A stretch of DNA of 64,000 nucleotides from Scleromatobacter sp045810285 (GTDB taxonomy: Bacteria; Pseudomonadota; Gammaproteobacteria; Burkholderiales; Burkholderiaceae_C), in assembly GCA_045810285.1 (NCBI GenBank), contig JBJMWE010000110.1, positions 33,424 through 97,423 on the forward strand, read 5' to 3'. The notes under the pieces were generated by a model. The model was not told the DNA's origin. It did not search any database and was given only the letters and a program-made list of their open reading frames with translations. Numbering within the stretch: position 1 is the first letter of the stretch; each line of letters starts with the position of its first letter. The position numbers were made by a program, and so were the translations under genes. This document shows, in pieces, positions 1-6,453 of the stretch.

Positions 1-45
1 CAGGGCGGCGACGGCGATCAGAGAGGCCAGGAGCGTCTTGTTCAT
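1..45 (-). CDS. N-terminus of an exported protein (partial)
   Basis: Only the first 15 codons are in the window; the gene runs off the left edge. They read MNKTLLASLIAVAAL, a lysine followed by a hydrophobic stretch, which is the beginning of a typical Sec signal peptide. A GAGG ribosome binding site lies about 7 bases before the ATG, so the start is well supported. The mature protein is outside the window and its function cannot be inferred. A TATAAT box at 170-175 on the same strand probably drives it, giving a leader of a little over 100 bases. Confidence 0.6.
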   Translation of the reverse strand, partial: MNKTLLASLIAVAAL

Positions 46-169
46 GAATTTCCTCGAAGAAAAATTTTGGGTTCGAACCATTACCAGTAATCCAGATACT
101 CGCCCTCACGGCAGGTATCCGAGCAAAAGACAGCAGGCAAGCTCGAGCATTTCCTGTGCCTAGCCCGCC

Positions 170-199
170 ATTATACCCATCAATACGGAACCTTTTCAG
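170..199 (-). promoter_or_regulatory. Candidate sigma-70 promoter of the left-edge gene
   Basis: On the minus strand a perfect TATAAT (175 down to 170) follows a CTGAAA box (199 down to 194) with an 18-base spacer. The -35 box overlaps the stop codon of the upstream gene that ends at 196. Transcription would begin near 163. Confidence 0.5.
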
Positions 200-753
200 A
201 GTCCCAGTGTCGCCGCCGCAAAACCGGGGCTGGCACGTTGCAAAATCGCATCAAAGTCCTCGCGCGCCCGTTGGCGATCGACGCGATCGAATCCAAGGCG
301 ACCGCGCAGGTGTTCAGCGTCGAAGACGCGCAGCGCCTGGTCGTCGGAGTCGATCCAGATCGTGGGCAGTTCGGCGGTGCGCGATTCCTCGGGCACCAGG
401 CACTGGACGACGTGGGCCCAGTCGCGGCGCCACATGACGAAGCGCGGATGGCGACGCTCCACCGTCGTCCAGTCGCGCGCGATCATCACGAGCTCGCGCC
501 CCGGCTTGCGCGACCAGTGCGTCAGCGCATCGATCCACTCCGCATCGCCGAGCGGCCAGTCTTCGAAGTCGTCGTCGCACCAGCACAGGCGGCGCGTGCC
601 ATGCTCGGCGGCGTTGACCAGCGCGTTGCGCAGCGCCTGCGCAAGCTCCGGAGCCCCTTCGAACGCGCGGCCGCCGGCGGCGGGCTTCGCATCGCGCAGG
701 CCCGTCCCGTCGTCCATCGCACCGGGCGGCAGCGCCGCATCGTCAATCGTCAT
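196..753 (-). CDS. Uncharacterised protein (DUF7931-like), co-transcribed with the cupin oxygenase
   Basis: This 185-residue soluble protein has no signal peptide or membrane segment. I chose MTIDDAALPP as the start; it lies inside the end of the cupin gene and the two overlap by 11 bases, so translation is probably coupled. The conserved-looking core is rich in Trp, Arg and Asp (CWCDDDFEDWPL, then MIARDWTTVERRHPRFVMW near the middle). It resembles small proteins often placed after the L16-hydroxylase-type cupin gene in Burkholderiales, which I recall under the label DUF7931. That label is from memory and the function is unknown. Confidence 0.75.
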   Translation of the reverse strand: MTIDDAALPPGAMDDGTGLRDAKPAAGGRAFEGAPELAQALRNALVNAAEHGTRRLCWCDDDFEDWPLGDAEWIDALTHWSRKPGRELVMIARDWTTVERRHPRFVMWRRDWAHVVQCLVPEESRTAELPTIWIDSDDQALRVFDAEHLRGRLGFDRVDRQRAREDFDAILQRASPGFAAATLGL

Positions 754-1921
754 GAGCCCATCCTTGCGCCACCCAATCGGCCACGACGGCCTGAGCGCCG
801 GGCGACAGGCGGGCGCAATCCTTGGCACCGAGTCGCCGCGCGTCGGCCAGCTCGCGCATCAGGCGCGCGTCGCGGCCGGCCGCATCGAACGACTCGCCAT
901 TGATGAAGACGTGCCGTTCGTCGTACATCATGCGCGAGCGCCGATCCAGCCGCAAGCCGGCGCCCGCGGCGCGTTCCGCGCCGGCCTCGAACCATACCTG
1001 CGGCTTGGGCTCGGACATCACTTCGCCGAGCGCGCGCGCCAGCTGCGAGGGGTCCCTCAACAGGCGGTCGACGGCCTTGCGGGCGAAGGCGTCGAGCGCC
1101 TCGGGCAGGCGGGCCGGCGTCTCGGTGGCACTGCGCGGCGGGTCCCGGAAGTGCGGCTCGTCGGGGTCCGCCTCGACGTCGTCGAGCACGCGCTGCAGCA
1201 GCTCGCGCGCCAGCTCGGTGCCCATCGGCGTGCGAAAGCCGATCGAGCAGGTCATGCACTCGTCCTCGGCGACGCCGTCGTGGCCCCAGCGCGGCGGCAC
1301 GTAGAGCATGTCCCCGGGACCCAGCACCCATTCGTCGGTCGGCTCGAAGCGCTCGAGGATGCGCACCGGCAGGCCGTCGACGAAGGACGCGTCGCCCACC
1401 GGCCCGACGCGCCAGCGCCGGTGGCCATGCACCTGCAGCAGGAACACGTCATAGGAATCGATGTGCGCGCCGACGCCGCCTCCGGGGCTCGCGTACGACA
1501 CCATCAGGTCGTCGACGCGCGCGTCGGCGACGAAGCGGAAGCGCTGCAGCAGCTCGTGCGCGGCCTGCACGTGCAGGTCGACGCCCTGCACCAGCATCGT
1601 CCAGCCGCGCTGCGCCAGCGGCGGCAGCGCGCGGCGCGCGAACGGGCCGTGCTCGAGGCGCCAACCCTCGGGCGACGGCGCCTTCGCGCGCGACTTCGCC
1701 TTGCCGCGCGGCGCCTCCTGGATCACCAGGCGCGACTCGACGTCGTCGCGCGACGCCAGCTCGAACAGTTGCGCGGGCGTGACGGGCGACAGCGGCGTGC
1801 CGTCCGCGCCGGCCAGCGGCAACGCATTGCGGATCAGCAGCGGCCGCTTCTGCCAGACGTCGCGCATGAAGGCCGCGGGCGACAGGCCGCCCAGCAGCGC
1901 GAGGGGTTCACGAAGGTTCAT
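743..1921 (-). CDS. roxA: Cupin-4/JmjC-type ribosomal protein uL16 arginine 3-hydroxylase
   Basis: The 392-residue product is a 2-oxoglutarate/Fe(II) oxygenase of the RoxA/YcfD type. That family hydroxylates an arginine of ribosomal protein uL16. The iron-binding triad is visible: H153 and D155 in GAHIDSYDVF, and H214 in PPRWGHDG, with about 60 residues between D and H as expected. The C-terminal region (about 250-392) fits the dimerisation/winged-helix part of the family. I chose the ATG giving MNLREPLALLGG because family similarity begins there. It is divergent from the SlyD-like gene, with 80 bases between the starts, and overlaps the next gene. Confidence 0.88.
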   Translation of the reverse strand: MNLREPLALLGGLSPAAFMRDVWQKRPLLIRNALPLAGADGTPLSPVTPAQLFELASRDDVESRLVIQEAPRGKAKSRAKAPSPEGWRLEHGPFARRALPPLAQRGWTMLVQGVDLHVQAAHELLQRFRFVADARVDDLMVSYASPGGGVGAHIDSYDVFLLQVHGHRRWRVGPVGDASFVDGLPVRILERFEPTDEWVLGPGDMLYVPPRWGHDGVAEDECMTCSIGFRTPMGTELARELLQRVLDDVEADPDEPHFRDPPRSATETPARLPEALDAFARKAVDRLLRDPSQLARALGEVMSEPKPQVWFEAGAERAAGAGLRLDRRSRMMYDERHVFINGESFDAAGRDARLMRELADARRLGAKDCARLSPGAQAVVADWVAQGWAHDD

Positions 1922-1989
1922 CGCGCCATTGTCCCTGCTGGCCGACCGGGACGCAGCCGCCGGCGTCAATGACGGCCGCGCAGGCCTCG

Positions 1990-1995
1990 TAAAAT
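1990..1995 (+). promoter_or_regulatory. -10 box of the SlyD-like gene (probably leaderless mRNA)
   Basis: TAAAAT ends only 6 bases before the ATG at 2002 and there is no Shine-Dalgarno sequence. Transcription should begin at or next to the A of the start codon. A -35 box is not clear. Confidence 0.45.
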
Positions 1996-2001
1996 TCGCC
2001 G

Positions 2002-2529
2002 ATGAACATCACCGCCCCTTGCGTCGTCTCGCTCACCTGGCAGCTCTCGGACGCCCAGAACGCGCCGATCGACGAGCTCACCGAGCCCACCGAATTCTTC
2101 TTCGGCGGCGACGACCTGCTGCCCAAGGTCGAGGAGGCCCTCGAAGGCCAGGCCGCCGGCTACGACCTGCAGCTCCAGCTCGAGCCCGAGCACGCGTTCG
2201 GCGACTACCACTCCCAGCTCGTCTGCTTCGAGGATCGCGCGCTGTTCCCCGAGGGCGTCGAGATCGGCATGCAGTTCGAGGGCCTGCCCGACGGCGCCGC
2301 CACGCCGGAGATGCCCGAGGACGCCGTCTACACCGTCACCGAGGTCTACCCGTCGCACGTCGTCCTGGACGGCAACCACCCGCTGGCGGGCATGGCGCTG
2401 CGCATGCACATCCAGGTGCGCGGCGTGCGCGCGGCGACGGCCAGGGAGATCGAGGACAAGAGCGTGCAGGACGACGCCGCCGGGCTGCTGCAGGTGCTGC
2501 CGCCGAAGGACAAGTCGCAGCTGCATTGA
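2002..2529 (+). CDS. slyD: SlyD-like FKBP-type peptidyl-prolyl cis-trans isomerase
   Basis: The 175-residue cytoplasmic protein assists folding by isomerising X-Pro bonds. The FKBP half-domain is seen at the N-terminus (VSLTWQLSDAQN, EFFFGGDDLLPKVEEALEG), followed by an inserted-flap region containing LEPEHAFGDYHSQLV. The return strand is HPLAGMALRMHIQVRGVR at about 132-149. This is the SlyD/SlpA layout. The His/Cys-rich nickel-binding tail of enterobacterial SlyD is absent; the tail here ends KDKSQLH. The gene faces dut, with 67 bases between the stops. Confidence 0.85.
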   Translation: MNITAPCVVSLTWQLSDAQNAPIDELTEPTEFFFGGDDLLPKVEEALEGQAAGYDLQLQLEPEHAFGDYHSQLVCFEDRALFPEGVEIGMQFEGLPDGAATPEMPEDAVYTVTEVYPSHVVLDGNHPLAGMALRMHIQVRGVRAATAREIEDKSVQDDAAGLLQVLPPKDKSQLH

Positions 2530-2596
2530 GCGGGTCGCCGCACCGCAAGGGCGTGGAAGGTCGGGGCCGCGCCGGCAGCGCCCCGGCGCGCGCAAC

Positions 2597-3046
2597 TCAG
2601 TGCTTGCCCGTCGACCCGAACCCGCCTTCGCCGCGATGCGACGCATCGAAGTCCTCGACGACGCGGAACGTCGCCTGCACCACCGGCACGATCACCATCT
2701 GGGCGATGCGCTCCATCGGGTTCACGATGAACTCCACCTGCCCACGGTTCCAGCAGCTGACCATCAGCTGCCCCTGGTAGTCGGAGTCGATCAGGCCGAC
2801 CAGGTTGCCCAGCACGATGCCGTGCTTGTGGCCCAGCCCCGAGCGCGGCAGGATCATCGCGGCCAGGCCCGGATCGGCGATGTGGATCGACAGGCCCGTC
2901 GGGATCAGCGCGGTCTGGCCGGGGGCGAGGACGACGGGCGCGTCGAGGCAGGCCCGCAGGTCGAGCCCGGCGCTGCCAGGCGTGGCATAGGCCGGCAGCG
3001 TGTCTGCCATGCGGGCGTCGAGAACCTTGAGGTCGATGATGGTCAT
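2597..3046 (-). CDS. dut: dUTP diphosphatase
   Basis: This 149-residue enzyme hydrolyses dUTP to dUMP and pyrophosphate, which keeps uracil out of DNA and feeds dTMP synthesis. Conserved motifs are visible in order: AGLDLRA (motif 1), PRSGLGHKHG (motif 2), GLIDSDYQGQL (motif 3, with the catalytic Asp) and the glycine-rich C-terminal motif 5 RGEGGFGSTG. The start at 3046 (MTIIDLKVLD) fits the family length. The reading frame stays open upstream only because it runs through the intergenic repeat array. Next upstream on the same strand is coaBC, as in many proteobacteria. Confidence 0.95.
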   Translation of the reverse strand: MTIIDLKVLDARMADTLPAYATPGSAGLDLRACLDAPVVLAPGQTALIPTGLSIHIADPGLAAMILPRSGLGHKHGIVLGNLVGLIDSDYQGQLMVSCWNRGQVEFIVNPMERIAQMVIVPVVQATFRVVEDFDASHRGEGGFGSTGKH

Positions 3047-3098
3047 GGAGGCGATGCGATCGAAGGGAGAAGGGAAGGTGCAAGCCGATGAGCGCGCT

Positions 3099-3325
3099 GG
3101 TGTCAGGTCTTGAAAGTTGCGCAGCGGCGTTTGGCATGCGGGGATCAGGTCTTGCCGGATGGTGTCAGGTCTTGAAAGTTGCGCGTCGGCGCTTTGCCGG
3201 ATGGTGTCAGGTCTTGAAAGTTGCGCGTCGGCGCTTGGAGTGACGGCCAAGGTCTTGTCGCGCAACTTTCAAGACCTGACACCATCTTGCGATGCACCGG
3301 CGCGCAACTTTCAAGACCTGACACC
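3099..3325. repeat. Array 1 of a short repeat family: three forward and two inverted copies
   Basis: A unit beginning GTGTCAGGTCTTGAA and ending AGTTGCGC occurs forward at 3099-3122, 3161-3184 and 3203-3226. It is inverted at 3260-3283 and 3302-3325. The second and third copies are 42 bases apart, and so are the fourth and fifth. A decayed copy may lie near 3132-3147. The array fills the space between coaBC and dut. RNA read through it could fold into a long hairpin. A related array is at 11,684-11,810. Confidence 0.9.
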
Positions 3326-3337
3326 ACTCGCAAGGTG

Positions 3338-4549
3338 TCACGCCGCGATGCGCCGCGCGATCTCCTGTACCAGTTGCCGTGCCAGCGTCAGCTTGTCCGC
3401 ATTGGGCAGCTCGCGTTCGCCCGCGGCGTCGACCAGCACCAGCGCGTTGTCGTCGCGGCCGAAGGTGGCCGGGCCGAGGTTGCCGACGATCAGCGGCACG
3501 TTCTTGCGCTGCAGCTTCTCGCGGGCGTGCTTGACCAGGTTCTCGCTCTCCGCGGCAAAGCCGACGCAGTACGGCCGTGGCGACAGGCGCGCGACGTCGG
3601 CGAGGATGTCCGCGTTCTCGGTCAGCTCGAAGGTGGGTGCCACCTTCTTGCCGTCCTTCTTGATCTTGTGCTCGTTCATCTGCGCGGGACGCCAGTCGGC
3701 GACGGCCGCCGTCGCCACGAAGACGTCGCTCGCACCGGCGAGCGGCAGCACGGCCTCGTGCATCTGGCGCGCGCTCTGCACGTCGACGCGCCGCACGCCG
3801 CGCGGCGTGGGCAGGTGCACCGGGCCGGCGACGAGCGTGACGTCCGCGCCGGCCTCCTGCGCCGCGCGCGCGATGGCGAAGCCCATCTTGCCGCTGGAAT
3901 GGTTGGTGATGCCGCGCACCGGGTCGATGGCCTCGAAGGTGGGGCCGGCGGTCACCAGGATGCGCTTGCCGCGCAGCAGCTTGGGCTGGAAGAACGCGAT
4001 GAGCTCGTCGCGCAGGTCGACCGCCTCCAGCATGCGGCCTTCGCCGAATTCCAGGCACGCCTGCTCGCCCACGTCCGGCCCCAGCAGCGTGGCGCCGTCG
4101 GCCTGCAGCTGGACGACGTTGCGCTGCGTCGCGGGATGCGCCCACATCTCGCGGTTCATCGCCGGCGCCACCAGCAGCGGCACGCGATCGATCGGGCGGG
4201 CGAGGCACAACAGCGACAGCAGGTCGTCGGCGCGTCCGTGCACGAGCTTGGCCATGAACTCCGCGCTCGCCGGCGCGACCAGGATGGCGTCGGCCTCGCG
4301 CGACAGGTTGATGTGCGCCATGTTGTTGTCGGGCCGCGCGTCCCACTGGCTGGTGTAGACGGGGCGGCCCGTCAGCGCCTGCATCGTCACCGGGGTGATG
4401 AACTGCTCGGCGCCCGCGGTCATCACCACCTGCACGGTGGCGCCGGCCTTGCCGAGCCCGCGCGCCAGGTCGGCCGCCTTGTAGCAGGCGATGCCGCCCG
4501 AGAGACCGAGCACGATGTGCCTGCCTGCGAGATCCTTGCGTTCACTCAT
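3338..4549 (-). CDS. coaBC: Bifunctional phosphopantothenoylcysteine decarboxylase / phosphopantothenate-cysteine ligase
   Basis: The 403-residue enzyme carries out two successive steps of coenzyme A synthesis. The N-terminal CoaC flavoprotein domain (about 1-190) shows H79 in NMAHINLS, the PxMNxxMW signature (PAMNREMW, 129-136) and the substrate-clamp C165 in GEQACLEFGEGRM. The C-terminal CoaB ligase domain (about 190-403) shows VTAGPTFEAIDPVRGITN, the GKMG dinucleotide-binding region and AAVADW. The start MSERKDLAGRHIVLG is normal for the family. Its stop lies 12 bases from the repeat array. Confidence 0.95.
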   Translation of the reverse strand: MSERKDLAGRHIVLGLSGGIACYKAADLARGLGKAGATVQVVMTAGAEQFITPVTMQALTGRPVYTSQWDARPDNNMAHINLSREADAILVAPASAEFMAKLVHGRADDLLSLLCLARPIDRVPLLVAPAMNREMWAHPATQRNVVQLQADGATLLGPDVGEQACLEFGEGRMLEAVDLRDELIAFFQPKLLRGKRILVTAGPTFEAIDPVRGITNHSSGKMGFAIARAAQEAGADVTLVAGPVHLPTPRGVRRVDVQSARQMHEAVLPLAGASDVFVATAAVADWRPAQMNEHKIKKDGKKVAPTFELTENADILADVARLSPRPYCVGFAAESENLVKHAREKLQRKNVPLIVGNLGPATFGRDDNALVLVDAAGERELPNADKLTLARQLVQEIARRIAA

Positions 4550-4595
4550 GGGCGGGAATGTAGCCTGATCGCGGCCCGTTCGCCGGAAAGCGGGT

Positions 4596-5387
4596 TCAAG
4601 CGCCGTGGCACTTCTTGAACTTCTTGCCGCTGCCGCAGAAGCACGGATCGTTGCGGCCCGGCAGCTTCTCGGCGACGCGCGTCGCTGGCCTGGGCGCGTT
4701 CTGCACCCAGAAGCAGCGCAGGTCCTGCACGGCGAACAGCGCTTCCTGGATCAGGTCGTCGCGCTCCAGCTTCTCGCCGGGGAACATCTCCTCGCGCAGC
4801 TTGTCCAGCTCCGCCAGGTCATGCAGCGTCAGCATGACGATGCGCATCGTCGTCTCGTCGAACAGCTGGCCCATGTCGGTCTCGACGTCCTGCTCGGGCC
4901 ATTCGTCCTTGAAGTTCTGCAGCACGTCCATGAAGCCGTGCGCCCAGATCTCGCCGGTGAGCGGGATCTCCTCGTCCTCGGTACCCGGGGCGATGGTGCC
5001 GTCCTCGACCAGCTTGGCCTTGTCCTCGTCCGTCCACTCCAGCATCACCGGCGCGAGGCGCAGTTCGTCCACGGCATCCATCAGCAGCTCGGGGTCGAGC
5101 TGCTTGAGCAGCACGTTCCAGCGCGCCTGCAGGACGGCGGTGGCCTCGCGATCGGCTTCGGGATCGCCGAACGCGCGGCTCCAGGACTCGCCCAGCAGGC
5201 GGTCGCGCCAGTCGGCCACCGCCAGCGCGCGCGGGCCGGCGGCCAGCGCGGTCATCGCGCCGTCCAGCCATTCCAGCGACACGTGCTCGTCGAAGCCGGC
5301 GAGCTGCTCGCACAGCTGCTGCAGCCGGTCGAGCTCGGCGTCCGTGTTGGTGGGGTAGTGGACGAGTTGGCTGAGCGGCGTGGTCAT
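4596..5387 (-). CDS. UPF0149/YecA-family protein with C-terminal SEC-C zinc motif
   Basis: The 263-residue protein has a UPF0149-type helical domain (about 10-200; LEWLDGAMTALAAGP near residue 40). It ends in the SEC-C motif GRNDPCFCGSGKKFKKCHG, a Cys/His zinc knuckle like the tail of SecA. SEC-C proteins are thought to assist SecA or ribosome-associated processes, but the exact role here is unknown. I chose MTTPLSQLVHYP at 5387 as the start because the extra upstream residues are proline-rich and unlike the family. Confidence 0.85.
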   Translation of the reverse strand: MTTPLSQLVHYPTNTDAELDRLQQLCEQLAGFDEHVSLEWLDGAMTALAAGPRALAVADWRDRLLGESWSRAFGDPEADREATAVLQARWNVLLKQLDPELLMDAVDELRLAPVMLEWTDEDKAKLVEDGTIAPGTEDEEIPLTGEIWAHGFMDVLQNFKDEWPEQDVETDMGQLFDETTMRIVMLTLHDLAELDKLREEMFPGEKLERDDLIQEALFAVQDLRCFWVQNAPRPATRVAEKLPGRNDPCFCGSGKKFKKCHGA

Positions 5388-5451
5388 GGGCGCGGGGGCG
5401 AAAGCGGGAAGCGGCCGGCATTTTCTCATGCCGGCCGTTCGCCCCCGAACG

Positions 5452-6063
5452 TCAATCGCGCGGAAATCCGCGCAGCGGCGACGGATTCAGCCGGGCCATC
5501 AGCCAGCCGTCGACGTACACGCCGTCGCGCAGCGCCTCGCAGCGCCGCACGCCCTCGCGCACGAAGCCGAAGCGCTCGTACAACGCCTGCGCGCGCCGGT
5601 TGTCGGCGAAGACGTCGAGCTCGATGCGCAGTAGCCCGAGCCAGTTGTCGGCGTAGTCGCACAGCGCGTGCATCAGCAGCTTGCCGACGCCGCGGCCCTG
5701 CCAGTCGGCGGCGACGTTGATGCCCAGCAGCATCGAATGGCGCTTGCGCGGCGACGCGCCGATCGGGTGCAGGCCGGCAGCGCCGACGACCTCGCCGTCG
5801 ACCTCTGCCACGATCTGCACGTGCGGCGACCCGGCCGCGGCGTTCTCCGTGAGCCGCGCCCTCCACTGCTCCTCGCTGGCATGCGGCATCTGCAGCAGGT
5901 TCGGGAACACGTCGGGGTGGTCCATCATCTTCGCGAAGGCCGGGGCGTCGGAGACGCGGGTGCGGCGCACGGTCACGCCGCCGCCGGTGGCGACGATTTG
6001 CGCGCCGCGCGCGCTTTCCTCGCGAGTGGCGACGGATTCGGCGGCGGTTTCAGGTCGGCTCAT
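5452..6063 (-). CDS. GNAT-family N-acetyltransferase
   Basis: The 203-residue enzyme transfers an acetyl group from acetyl-CoA to an unidentified amine. The acetyl-CoA loop is visible as WQGRGVGKLLMHALCDY, followed by LRIELDVFADNRRAQALYERFGF, which is typical of the RimI/YhhY type. The start is decided by the ribosome binding site. GAGGAG abuts an in-frame ATG at 6069, so that ATG cannot be used well, but it sits 6 bases from the ATG at 6063. Substrate cannot be predicted. Confidence 0.88.
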   Translation of the reverse strand: MSRPETAAESVATREESARGAQIVATGGGVTVRRTRVSDAPAFAKMMDHPDVFPNLLQMPHASEEQWRARLTENAAAGSPHVQIVAEVDGEVVGAAGLHPIGASPRKRHSMLLGINVAADWQGRGVGKLLMHALCDYADNWLGLLRIELDVFADNRRAQALYERFGFVREGVRRCEALRDGVYVDGWLMARLNPSPLRGFPRD

Positions 6064-6101
6064 GAACATCTCCTCGTGGGGGTGCCTGGGTCGGCGGCTG
6101 C

Positions 6102-6137
6102 AAAAAGCACAAGGCCCGCGGGTGGCGGGCCTTGTGC
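6102..6137 (-). terminator. Rho-independent terminator downstream of alaS
   Basis: A perfect 13-bp stem (GCACAAGGCCCGC, 6107-6119, with its complement at 6125-6137) with a 5-base loop is followed on the minus strand by five T residues (6102-6106). It lies between alaS and the acetyltransferase gene and would end minus-strand transcription coming from alaS. Confidence 0.85.
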
Positions 6138-6453
6138 GAAGAATCTGCGGTGGTGAAGTCAGGATCGGCCCGGGCCCGGACTTCGCGCGACGGGAGTGAC
6201 GACGCCTTGGAGGTGCATCGTCACGATCGCGGCATGCGCCATGGCGGCTAGCGCACACGACGCCGCACCCGCGCGTCGGGTGGCGCGGGTGGCAGGGGCG
6301 AAGGCGGTGGCGCGGGTCATGCGACCCAGTCTCCGGGGAAACCGCCGCTGCGTCAAGGCAGCGTTCAACGCGGACGCGACGGCTTGGCGAAGACGATGCG
6401 GCGCGGCGCGCGTCACGCGGGCGCCGGCGTGCGCCGGGCGTCCGGAGCCGGCC
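6138..6453. other. Stretch without a convincing gene between alaS and its terminator
   Basis: This 316-base stretch is the presumed 3' untranslated region of alaS. A 53-codon minus-strand frame (6159-6320) rich in Ala, Arg and Thr is open, but it has no clear ribosome binding site or recognisable similarity. I see no RNA gene. Confidence 0.5.

Noticed and set aside
3099..3325. CRISPR array
   Set aside because: Copies occur in both orientations, spacers are short and partly identical, and no cas gene is nearby.
6159..6320. Small minus-strand gene after alaS
   Set aside because: 53 codons of Ala/Arg/Thr-rich sequence, no clear ribosome binding site or similarity, within the 3' region before the alaS terminator.
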